Assembly: GCA_964502665.1 (NCBI GenBank)
Contig: CAZCXP010000047.1
Coordinates: 1-16,459 of the forward strand
Direction: 5' to 3'
From: SOKG01 sp964502665
GTDB lineage: Bacteria; Chloroflexota; Dehalococcoidia; SZUA-161
Length of the DNA stretch: 16,459 nt
The position numbers were made by a program, and so were the translations under genes. The notes below the pieces were generated by a model. That model was not told the origin of the DNA. It saw only the letters and a list, made by a program, of their open reading frames with translations, and made no database searches. Shown here in pieces: positions 1-5,556 of this stretch (the first letter of the stretch is position 1; each line of letters begins with the position of its first letter).

Positions 1-5
1 GATCG

Positions 6-111
6 CAGGTTAACTTGGTGTCCAACCTGTGAGTGTATGCCTAAGCAGGAATGCTTGGGATCGATGGAAAGGTAGCTGCGCCCGGCTCAGGAGAGCACGG
101 GCGCAGCTACC
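6..111. other. Cluster of three stem-loops at the window edge
   Basis: Three inverted repeats follow one another. The first is CAGGTT/AACCTG (6-11 with 24-29). The second is CCTAAGCA/TGCTTGGG (40-47 with 52-59, one G-T pair). The third is a perfect 14-bp stem, GGTAGCTGCGCCCG (71-84) with its complement (98-111), topped by an inner GCTC/GAGC helix and an AGGA loop with one bulged A. The last is strong enough to be a terminator for a gene left of the window, but no T-tract follows on the + strand. On the minus strand TTTCC follows. The function is not known. Confidence 0.5.
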
Positions 112-131
112 CCTACGCGGATGATGTAGGT

Positions 132-170
132 TTGCGTTGTCGCCCCAGAGGTTATATAATGTCTTATAAT
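132..170 (+). promoter_or_regulatory. Candidate sigma70 promoter of the TP-linker anchor protein gene
   Basis: TTGCGT (132-137) lies 17 bp upstream of a perfect TATAAT (155-160). A second perfect TATAAT follows at 165-170 without an obvious -35 at the right distance. The start codon at 199 lies about 30 bases downstream. Two tandem -10 boxes could give two start points. Confidence 0.5.
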
Positions 171-198
171 CTCGGCAGAAACAAGTTTGCGGGCAAAG

Positions 199-885
199 AT
201 GGACAGGCGGATGAGAGCGCTTCTGGTCGTATTGGTAGCTGGATTGCTGGTAGTGCTGGTCGCGGCCAATGCCGGTGCCGCAGGCCTGGGGGTTGGCCCG
301 CCGAGCATGGAAATAGCCGATGCTGAGCGGGGCCAGCAGTACGAAGATCTGATCTATGTGAGCTATAACAATGAGAGCGATTGCACTATCGAGCTCAGCG
401 CTTCCGGTGACATCAGCAACTGGGTTACCTTCTACGATCTCGATGATCTCATTACTCCGGTAGAGCGGACAGTAGCTGCTAATAAACAATGGACGTACGT
501 TCGAGTCAAGTTCGACATACCCAGCGATGCCCCGGTAGGCTATGCTACCGGTACATTACACGTTCGGACTGTCCCGCTAGAGGGTGGAGAAGGTGGAGCC
601 ACACTTAGTCTCACGGGTAAGGTGGACGTAACCATCTATATAGCAGGGGAGGGGGATGGAGAAACACCTGCACTGACTCCAACCCCTGGCCCTACACTTA
701 CGCCGGTTGTGACGCCCACGGCTACCGCGACACCAACCGTCGTTGTGACTCCCACGCCGACTGCGACAGCGCCTCCCGCAAGTGAGGAGGAAGGAAGCCT
801 CAACGTGTGGTGGATTGTCGGCCTGGTACTTGGAATCTTGGTGGCAGGCAGCGCAGGCTATTACGTAGCAAGAAGGAGAGGATGA
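199..885 (+). CDS. Secreted protein with TP-rich linker and C-terminal membrane anchor
   Basis: I do not recognise a named family. The 228-residue product starts with a basic n-region (MDRRMR) and a long hydrophobic stretch ending near ANAGA, a good signal peptide. A beta-rich, Ig-like ectodomain follows (about residues 28-150), with a phrase like IPSDAPVGYATGTLHV that recalls membrane-proximal Ig-like domains of surface proteins. Then comes a Thr/Pro linker (about 154-190), an acidic SEEEG patch, a hydrophobic segment (VWWIVGLVLGILVAGSAGYYV) and a terminal ARRRG. The architecture is that of a cell-surface protein held by its C-terminus. The tail could be a plain anchor or a sorting signal different from the PEP-type one encoded at 4048-5139. 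The start is uncertain: TTG at 187 or ATG at 211 are possible, and no strong ribosome binding site distinguishes them. It may belong to the same surface programme as the downstream dockerin protein; this is inference. Confidence 0.75.
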   Translation: MDRRMRALLVVLVAGLLVVLVAANAGAAGLGVGPPSMEIADAERGQQYEDLIYVSYNNESDCTIELSASGDISNWVTFYDLDDLITPVERTVAANKQWTYVRVKFDIPSDAPVGYATGTLHVRTVPLEGGEGGATLSLTGKVDVTIYIAGEGDGETPALTPTPGPTLTPVVTPTATATPTVVVTPTPTATAPPASEEEGSLNVWWIVGLVLGILVAGSAGYYVARRRG

Positions 886-1066
886 AATCGCTAGCGCCAA
901 AGAACATCTGCCAACTGTGGCAACGTCGCATACCGGCCGACGGCCGGACTTCTGGAGGGGAGATTGGCGCAGTCGATTTGGACATGGGCAATTTCACAGG
1001 TGTGAGTGGAGCAAACGATACGTCACAATTCCACCCCGTTATGAGTCTTCACCAGGGGGCTAGGGC
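886..1066. other. Short intergenic spacer with a GC palindrome
   Basis: No gene is apparent. The palindrome CCGGCCGACGGCCGG (933-947) could form a stem or bind a dimeric protein, but no T-tract follows. Translation in the forward frames gives no recognisable domain. Confidence 0.4.
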
Positions 1067-1489
1067 ATGACAAAGTTTAACCCAATGGCTGCAATCTTTG
1101 TGATCGCAGTGATATTCCTGTTGCTCGCGCTGCTGTCGAGTGGCGTGCCACGCCTCACTAATGCCCAGGAGACATCTGAGGGGGGTACTCTTGAGAGCCT
1201 CGGCAACAAGGAATCCTGCGCAGTTTGCGTTACCATACAAACACAGGTAATGGTCCTTGGGCTTGCCAACTGCGGTGATGTGGATTGCGATGGCAAAGTG
1301 ACCACGAACGATGCCAGACAGATATTCATGAATCTGATCTATGGGCCAGGTGATTATCCGCTCTGTGATTTGTGGGCGGCGGACTGCGATGGGGTCGCGG
1401 GAATAACCATGAACGACGGCAGACAGATATTCATGAACCTGATCTTTGGGCCGGATGATTACCCGCTGGTGTGCGGCTCAGGATTCTGA
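1067..1489 (+). CDS. Small secreted protein consisting mainly of a dockerin type I domain
   Basis: The 140-residue product has a signal peptide (about residues 1-33, hydrophobic IFVIAVIFLLLALLSSG). A short linker with two Cys follows, then a dockerin module from about residue 66 to the end. The dockerin has two duplicated calcium-loop/helix units: DVDCDGKVTTND with ARQIFMNLIYG, and DCDGVAGITMND with GRQIFMNLIFG. The first loop has Asp at positions 1, 3, 5 and 12, as in calcium-binding dockerins. The second keeps 1, 3 and 12 but has Val at 5. Dockerins bind cohesin domains non-covalently. There is no catalytic or carbohydrate-binding module, so this may be an adaptor, a competitor or a regulator of docking. 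Its dockerin closely resembles the one at the end of the protein encoded at 5557-8850. The matching cohesin candidate is encoded at 4048-5139. Spare Cys around the loops suggest disulfides, which is unusual for a dockerin. Confidence 0.85.
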   Translation: MTKFNPMAAIFVIAVIFLLLALLSSGVPRLTNAQETSEGGTLESLGNKESCAVCVTIQTQVMVLGLANCGDVDCDGKVTTNDARQIFMNLIYGPGDYPLCDLWAADCDGVAGITMNDGRQIFMNLIFGPDDYPLVCGSGF

Positions 1490-1521
1490 AGAGCGCACAT
1501 GGCTTGCAGTTGGGGGACCTA

Positions 1522-1548
1522 AGAGGCCGGGATTGGTGCCCGGCTTCT
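1522..1548 (+). terminator. Possible terminator hairpin after the dockerin gene
   Basis: The arms AGAGGCCGGG (1522-1531) and CCCGGCTTCT (1539-1548) pair over 10 bp with one G-T pair and a 7-base loop, about 30 bases after the dockerin stop codon. No T-tract follows, so it may be a weak or factor-assisted terminator. A second hairpin at 1672-1704, followed by TATTAT, is another candidate. Confidence 0.4.
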
Positions 1549-1700
1549 CAGGATCTACTCGTGCTCCTGGGCCGGTGGCGTTCCATCCAGGGCCATTCAC
1601 GAGAATCACTCCTAAGGTGTATGGCTTCAGGGAGAGTGGCACAGTGTGGCCTTGAAGATTAATGGACAGCTGAGAGGCCGTTATCACCTCCGTGACGGCT

Positions 1701-1848
1701 CCTCTATTATAGTCCCTTCAGACTTCCAGCGGCCTTATTTTCACCTCCTTCCGGATGTGTAATACCTCAAGATACCCCCGTGTAGACATCATGGGGCGTG
1801 TACACCACCAAAGGCTTCGTGATAGCGCTGGTAGTCCTAGTAGTCAAC
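1701..1848 (-). pseudogene. Decayed C-terminal remnant of a transposase (IS3-like, integrase-core type)
   Basis: Read on the minus strand from 1848, one frame gives DY*DYQRYHEAFGGVHAP. After a one-base shift it gives DVYTG, and after another shift IRKEVKIRPLEV*RDYNR. Together these match, from memory, the end of IS3-like transposases (YYNYQRYHEALG, then TPADVY, then RRKEVK..TL..RR.YN). At least two frame changes and two stop codons interrupt it. The catalytic core that should lie at higher coordinates is gone, replaced by the regulator promoter region. So an element inserted here long ago and only about 50 codons remain. I did not find its terminal inverted repeats. The family assignment is from motif memory. 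Confidence 0.6.
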
Positions 1849-1955
1849 TGGTCATGATCCAGCAGTACTTTGAGGGGAGAAAATGATGGTTCTGGGAAGA
1901 GGAGATAATTGGCGATAAGTGAGGTTAATTGGGAGGAAACGGTAATTTAAGTGAG

Positions 1956-1984
1956 TTGACAATCTTTATCAGAGATAGTATTAT
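1956..1984 (+). promoter_or_regulatory. Sigma70-type promoter of the first response regulator
   Basis: A perfect TTGACA (1956-1961) and TATTAT (1979-1984, five of six consensus bases) are separated by exactly 17 bp. The start codon lies 40 bases downstream. This is the best housekeeping-type promoter in the window and suggests strong basal expression. Confidence 0.75.
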
Positions 1985-2023
1985 CCTACCACTCATCGTC
2001 AAGGGTATGAAGAGGTTACGAGA

Positions 2024-2716
2024 GTGAAAGCACTAGTGATCGAGAGTACCCCTGAGGAAACAAAGAACATCTCCTTCACCTTACAACTGCGGTGGCCGCA
2101 ATGCACTGTTCTCTCCGCTGTTGACGGGTCCAAGGGCATAGAGTTGATAGAAGCAGAGTCACCTGACTTCGTGATTCTCGATGTGGCCTTGTCTGGGATG
2201 GATGGTCTGGGGTTAGTGAGTAAAATTCGGTCGTTCTGCGATGTTCCGGTTATCATCCTCACTGACAACAGTAATGAGATGATCAGAGTATCGGGTTTGG
2301 AGATGGGGGCTGACGAGTACGTGACAAAACCGTTCAATCCCATCGAGTTATTGGCCAAGGTAGTGGCATTGCTCCGTCGCGTCCGTGGAGCTGGCTTCAA
2401 GGCAGACCAAGAGCCACTTACCTTCGGTGCCCTGACGCTCAATTTCAGCACACGCGAGGTTTTCATCTGGAATAATCGGGTAAAACTCACCCCTATTGAG
2501 TATAATCTGCTGACTCACCTGGTAAGAAATGAGGGCAAGGTGCTCACCCATTCTGCCTTGCTGGAAAAGGTATGGGGCCGCGATTATGCCGATGATTCCA
2601 GCTTTATAAAGAAATATATCTATCGCCTCCGCTCAAAGCTACGCGATGACGCCAGCAATCCGAGAATCCTCATCAGCGAACGCGGTGTAGGTTATAGGTT
2701 CGTCAGACCTAGCTGA
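2024..2716 (+). CDS. OmpR/PhoB-family response regulator, atypical acidic pocket
   Basis: The 230-residue product is a DNA-binding response regulator. Residues 1-120 form a receiver with phosphoacceptor Asp53 (in VILDVALSGMDG), switch Thr80 and Lys102 (in VTKPF). Residues from about 130 form a winged-helix DNA-binding domain of the Trans_reg_C type, ending with the RGVGYRF hairpin wing. The usual acidic pair after beta-1 (VVDDE) is replaced by IES, so Mg2+ binding and phosphorylation may be altered. The start is GTG at 2024, 40 bases after a near-consensus promoter. No histidine kinase is present in the window. The gene is followed by a second, more divergent paralogue. Octamer arrays of the kind this family binds lie at 2783-2855 and 3712-3784, so control of the neighbouring surface-protein genes is a reasonable inference. 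Confidence 0.9.
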   Translation: MKALVIESTPEETKNISFTLQLRWPQCTVLSAVDGSKGIELIEAESPDFVILDVALSGMDGLGLVSKIRSFCDVPVIILTDNSNEMIRVSGLEMGADEYVTKPFNPIELLAKVVALLRRVRGAGFKADQEPLTFGALTLNFSTREVFIWNNRVKLTPIEYNLLTHLVRNEGKVLTHSALLEKVWGRDYADDSSFIKKYIYRLRSKLRDDASNPRILISERGVGYRFVRPS

Positions 2717-2729
2717 TCTCCGCACAGAA

Positions 2730-2778
2730 GCAATCATACGAGACAAAAAGAAAACATTTGATTGCGCTTTTTTGTCTC
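2730..2778 (+). terminator. Interleaved inverted repeats after the first response regulator
   Basis: GAGACAAAAAG (2740-2750) can pair with CTTTTTTGTCTC (2767-2778, one extra T), and TCTTTTTGG follows, giving a terminator-like end. A second pair, GCAATCA (2730-2736) with TGATTGC (2759-2765), interleaves with it, so the two stems exclude each other or form a pseudoknot. Confidence 0.5.
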
Positions 2779-2782
2779 TCTT

Positions 2783-2855
2783 TTTGGACCAAACTGCCAC
2801 CGAAATTCCACAAATTTCCACCCCAGCAGGCACCCTAGCGACCAAGATTTCCACC
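2783..2855 (+). promoter_or_regulatory. Helically phased octamer array in the promoter of the second regulator
   Basis: Seven TTTCCACC-like octamers start at 2783 (TTTGGACC), 2794 (CTGCCACC), 2805 (ATTCCACA), 2815 (TTTCCACC), 2827 (CAGGCACC), 2836 (TAGCGACC) and 2848 (TTTCCACC). Their spacing is 11, 11, 10, 12, 9 and 12, about one DNA turn each. The members at 2827 and 2836 are weak. Direct repeats with 10-11 bp period are typical of OmpR/PhoB-family sites. The array ends 9 bp before a candidate -10 box and covers the -35 position, as in activator-dependent promoters of this class. Confidence 0.6.
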
Positions 2856-2864
2856 TACCTGTGG

Positions 2865-2870
2865 TAGACT
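2865..2870 (+). promoter_or_regulatory. Candidate -10 box of the second regulator gene
   Basis: TAGACT lies 9 bp after the last octamer of the phased array and 24 bases before the ATG at 2895. No good -35 is seen 17 bp upstream, where the array sits. This fits a promoter that depends on the bound activator. Confidence 0.4.
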
Positions 2871-2894
2871 GCAGACGTCGCTGCAGGGGGTGAC

Positions 2895-3584
2895 ATGCCT
2901 AAGGGTGATAGGATTCTTGTTGTCGACGAGGGTAAGTTACCAAGAGCAGATATTGCCTCGACTCTGGAAGGTGCCGGGTTTGAAGTGATAACTGCAACCA
3001 GTCTCGTAGGAGCGGTGAGCAAGCTATACGAAGATTACCCTGCCCTGGTGGTCATGGCTGATGAGCTGCTGCCGATCAATGAGAAAGAGAACTGTCTCGA
3101 GCTGCTACAGGTCTGTGATACCCCCATTATTGTGCTCGGCGGTGAAAAGGATGCGGCTGTGGCGATGCTGGAGGCGGGGGCGGATGCCTATATGAGCAGG
3201 CCGCTGCACTTGGCTGAACTTGTAGCCAGGGTGCACTCGTTGCTCCGCCGCACAAAGAAGGAAGGTTACCACACTTTCAGAAGAGACATGACGCCGAACT
3301 CCAAGCGGCGCATTGGTGAAGTGGGACGTGGTTGCAGCGGGATGAGCCGCGCTGAATTTCGTCTCCTGTCCTGCCTGCTGCTCAACGAAGATAGACTAGT
3401 TGGAAGTTCCCAGCTCCTCGATGAGGGCTGGGGGGGGAAGCAGGTGAGCATGGAGTGCCTTAAGTTCTATGTCAGGCGCCTGCGGCAGAAAATGGCTGCA
3501 GCTTTCGGCAGACACGGCCAAATCCTAAACCATAGGGGTGTTGGCTATCGGTATTCTAGAACCGGAAGAGGGAGTGAAGGTTAG
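2895..3584 (+). CDS. OmpR-family regulator with degenerate receiver domain
   Basis: The 229-residue product has a receiver-like domain (about residues 5-120) and a winged-helix domain (about 140-225, ending RGVGYRYSR). The receiver keeps the acidic pair Asp11-Glu12 and an Asp56 in an ADELLP context, displaced by one residue from the usual spacing. The switch Thr is replaced by Gly (VLGGE) and the conserved Lys by Arg102 (MSRPL). Loss of these residues is typical of regulators that act without, or with altered, phosphorylation. The ATG follows AGGGGGTG at good spacing. The gene lies 178 bp after the first regulator, with its own array-type promoter, so it may be controlled by the first regulator or by itself. 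A second copy of the octamer array lies downstream, ahead of the cohesin-anchor gene. It could also be a duplicate that has specialised as a DNA-binding partner. Confidence 0.85.
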   Translation: MPKGDRILVVDEGKLPRADIASTLEGAGFEVITATSLVGAVSKLYEDYPALVVMADELLPINEKENCLELLQVCDTPIIVLGGEKDAAVAMLEAGADAYMSRPLHLAELVARVHSLLRRTKKEGYHTFRRDMTPNSKRRIGEVGRGCSGMSRAEFRLLSCLLLNEDRLVGSSQLLDEGWGGKQVSMECLKFYVRRLRQKMAAAFGRHGQILNHRGVGYRYSRTGRGSEG

Positions 3585-3711
3585 GTTTATCCTCCAATCG
3601 AAGACGAGCGGTTTCTCTTGGTTGTGCAAGCTCTCCTTAATCAACATAGCCGCCCCCCTGTCAACCTGATGAGAGGCTTCATTGACAACCGAGAAGGCAC
3701 TTCTCCCCGAT

Positions 3712-3784
3712 TTTCCACCAAAATGGGACCGAATTTCGACCAATTTCCACCAGGGCAGAGACTTTTGGGACCCAAACTTGTACC
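3712..3784 (+). promoter_or_regulatory. Second phased octamer array, upstream of the anchor protein gene
   Basis: Octamers start at 3712 (TTTCCACC), 3723 (ATGGGACC), 3734 (TTTCGACC), 3744 (TTTCCACC), 3765 (TTGGGACC) and 3777 (CTTGTACC). The spacing is 11, 11, 10, 21 and 12, so they stay on one face of the helix with one position skipped. The exact octamer TTTCCACC is shared with the array at 2783-2855. It lies about 260 bases before the anchor gene start and is the likely operator linking that gene to the regulators. Confidence 0.55.
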
Positions 3785-3930
3785 AAGAAGTGGTAAGCTC
3801 AGATAGAGGCGAAACGGCAGCCGGCAAATGGCGACTGTGTCATGAAGACGTGAGTGCCGTTTTGTGGCTGGGCTAGCGAATCTGTGATTTCTGGTTAGCA
3901 GTGCACAGATAGAAACTGGCCAAGGAATCA

Positions 3931-3994
3931 GGTATAGGACGTCAAAGAAGGGAGGTGAGCGTTCTCAGGTCAGATCAGACAGGATAAGGTAAAC
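3931..3994 (+). repeat. Leader segment of the anchor gene, copied at 8871-8932
   Basis: The segment has blocks GTCAAA, AAGGGAGGTGAGCG, CAGAT and AAGGTAAA..CGAGGCAG in the same order as at 8871-8932, with scattered substitutions and a 5-base length change. It shows that the decayed copy further right derives from a whole transcription unit. It contains an SD-like GGGAGGTG well upstream of the true start. Confidence 0.7.
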
Positions 3995-4047
3995 CGAGGC
4001 AGAAATGCAGTTTCAATAAAGTTAGATTAGAGTAGAAAGGAGGTGCG

Positions 4048-5139
4048 ATGAAGATAAGCAAGATGAAGCGGATTTCAGGAGTGGTGGCGATCGCTTTGGC
4101 GATTTGCGCCCTGGCGGTGGCGGCAGCGGCGGCGCCTGTGGCAGCCGTGGAGCCGGGTGCTACCGATGCTACCGTTTACTTCGACCCCCAGGACAGCAGC
4201 GTGCCTGGCTACTGCGAGACCACCGAGGTGGACATCATGGTAGACATAGCCGCGGGGCAGGCGGTTACTACCGGCCTTATCAAGTTTGACTATACCTACT
4301 GCTGCGCCGATGTCATCGACTACGCCCCCAACCTTACAGATTGGGATTTCAACAATGGCGACGTGAGTGTGAAAGGTCAGGTGACCATCGGGTTCGCAAG
4401 TTTTGATCCTGCAGGGGTTTCGGGACTGGTGCCGATCGGCACTATCACCATCCACTGCTGCGACGAGACATCGGACTGCTCCACAGCGTTAGCGTGGGAT
4501 ACAGACCCGGCGGCCTCTTACCTGATGAAGGAGGCGGCCTATCTAGAAGTCAGCTGGCAAGATGGGAGCTTCACCTGCGGGGAGGTGTGCGTCGAGGGAG
4601 TGGTGGTCTCAGGAGTGGGGCCCGAGATGCCTCCGGCTGACGGTTCCGTAGGCCCTATGCCCCCACCCTGGTTTGAACCCAAAGACCAGATCCCTCCCTG
4701 TGAGTGGGTCTACGTCTGGGGCTATGGCTTCGAGTTCTGCCAGGACTACGAGATATACATACAGCCTTATGAGGAGTGCCACAGCGTAGTGGAAGGACAG
4801 GTACTCGACCATACCTTAAGCGCTGCCCTTGGCTATCCCGACCCTGGCACTGGGCCGGTAATAGTCCATATAGGGGAAGACGGCACATTCGGCCCGGTTA
4901 AGCTATTCGATGTGCCGGAGGGGCTTTACTGCACCTACTGGGAGATCGTTGCCGATAAGATAGGGGCAGGTCATGAAGCGGGCATATACAATGCTTGTGA
5001 GGATGGCCTGGATGCTGTCGCCTGTGACGAGTACGGGTTCCACATAGTGCCCGAAGCCCTCACGCTCATCCTACTCTCGACCGGTCTGGTTGGGCTGGGC
5101 GGCTACTATGGCCTGAGGCGCAAGCGCTCGAGCACCTAG
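4048..5139 (+). CDS. Secreted cohesin-like surface protein with PEP-CTERM-type sorting tail
   Basis: The 363-residue product starts after a strong AAAGGAGGTG at 4038-4047. Residues 1-34 are a signal peptide (basic n-region, Ala-rich core). Residues about 40-180 look like a cohesin-type beta-sandwich: an ATVYFDPQDSSV start, an interior GLIKFDYTY strand, a GQVTIGFAS strand, GLVPIGTITI, and a closing YLEVSWQDGSFTC. Residues about 217-332 form a second Ig-like domain (WVYVWGYGF to GFHI). The C-terminus is tripartite: VPEA (334-337), a hydrophobic stretch to about 353, then RRKR (357-360). This is the layout of PEP-CTERM signals that exosortases process. The mature part has 14 Cys. Dockerin partners are encoded on both sides (1067-1489, 5557-8850) and an exosortase operon lies downstream. 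The likely role is a wall or surface receptor for dockerin proteins. The sorting tail is clear; the cohesin call is from fold-like sequence features and is less certain. Confidence 0.8.
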   Translation: MKISKMKRISGVVAIALAICALAVAAAAAPVAAVEPGATDATVYFDPQDSSVPGYCETTEVDIMVDIAAGQAVTTGLIKFDYTYCCADVIDYAPNLTDWDFNNGDVSVKGQVTIGFASFDPAGVSGLVPIGTITIHCCDETSDCSTALAWDTDPAASYLMKEAAYLEVSWQDGSFTCGEVCVEGVVVSGVGPEMPPADGSVGPMPPPWFEPKDQIPPCEWVYVWGYGFEFCQDYEIYIQPYEECHSVVEGQVLDHTLSAALGYPDPGTGPVIVHIGEDGTFGPVKLFDVPEGLYCTYWEIVADKIGAGHEAGIYNACEDGLDAVACDEYGFHIVPEALTLILLSTGLVGLGGYYGLRRKRSST

Positions 5140-5181
5140 GGATAACTGCTTCGGTTCTGGATACATAAACTGAGGTAACTG

Positions 5182-5211
5182 AGGAAGACGGCGAGAACTC
5201 GCCGTCTTCCT
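5182..5211 (+). terminator. Strong hairpin terminator after the anchor gene
   Basis: The arms GGAAGACGGCGAG (5183-5195) and CTCGCCGTCTTCC (5198-5210) are perfectly complementary, and one more A-T pair extends the stem. Only TTG follows, so the T-tract is poor. A mutated version of the same hairpin occurs near 9243-9276 after the decayed copy of the gene. Confidence 0.7.
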
Positions 5212-5556
5212 TGCCAATTGGGGAAGGTAGCTGGCCGGAGGTGCGAATCGCCCCCGAATTAGGTGCTTATTAGCAGAAGCTCGAAGCCGGGAGAGGGGCC
5301 AATCCAGCTAAGATTGCTGCCCGATGCCTGGCTAGCATAATCTCTGTAGGGTTCTCTCTCCGAGGAGGCCCTATCGCCGTTCCAGTTGCCTTAGTCGCGT
5401 CCTCTGGTGGACCCAACTGAGGTGCGTCACACTGGCCTGAAGCAGAATAGCGAGCCGAGGAGCTGATCGCAAATCGAGGAAGTTGTGCGCCAGCAAGCCA
5501 AACCTCATGACGACACCTTCTTCGAGCACAGGCGCTCACAACAAGAGGGGGGGACG
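5212..5556. other. Intergenic region before the peptidase-dockerin gene
   Basis: No gene is recognised. The segment has a candidate promoter (5314-5341) and would give a 5' leader of about 200 bases. CAGTTG/CAACTG inverted arms occur around 5385-5420. Nothing else stands out. Confidence 0.5.
5314..5341 (+). promoter_or_regulatory. Candidate promoter of the peptidase-dockerin gene
   Basis: TTGCTG (5314-5319) and CATAAT (5336-5341) are 16 bp apart. Each matches its consensus well, but the distance to the start codon is long (about 210 bases). Confidence 0.4.

Larger units (their letters stand above)
1490..2023. other. Gene-poor region between dockerin and regulator genes
   Basis: I see no intact gene in these 534 bases. 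The stretch holds two hairpins (1522-1548 and 1672-1704), a decayed transposase end on the minus strand (1701-1848) and the promoter of the first response regulator (1956-1984). Short ORFs here show no domain or codon pattern. Confidence 0.6.
3585..4047. other. Long regulatory intergenic region before the anchor protein gene
   Basis: No gene is recognised in these 463 bases. It holds the second octamer array (3712-3784), an 8-bp inverted repeat AAACGGCA/TGCCGTTT (3812-3819 with 3855-3862, 35-base loop), and a leader segment repeated later in the window (3931-3994). A strong ribosome binding site, AAAGGAGGTG, ends it. A TTGACA occurs at 3682-3687 without a convincing -10. Confidence 0.6.

Noticed and set aside
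1478..1687. A 69-codon minus-strand frame next to the transposase remnant
   Set aside because: It has no recognisable domain and follows the decayed transposase end. It may be former flanking sequence of the element, but nothing supports a gene.
3525..3827. A 100-codon minus-strand frame between the second regulator and the anchor gene
   Set aside because: It covers the end of the regulator gene and the octamer array, shows no recognised domain or ribosome binding site, and its sequence is explained by the regulatory repeats.
3812..3862. AAACGGCA/TGCCGTTT inverted repeat as a riboswitch
   Set aside because: The 35-base loop does not match any riboswitch consensus that I can recall, and the position is about 190 bases before the start codon.
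5485..5556. An earlier GTG start for the peptidase-dockerin protein
   Set aside because: It would place 24 hydrophilic residues before the signal peptide. The GTG at 5557 has a strong AAGAGGGGGGG and a normal n-region. The earlier start is not fully excluded.
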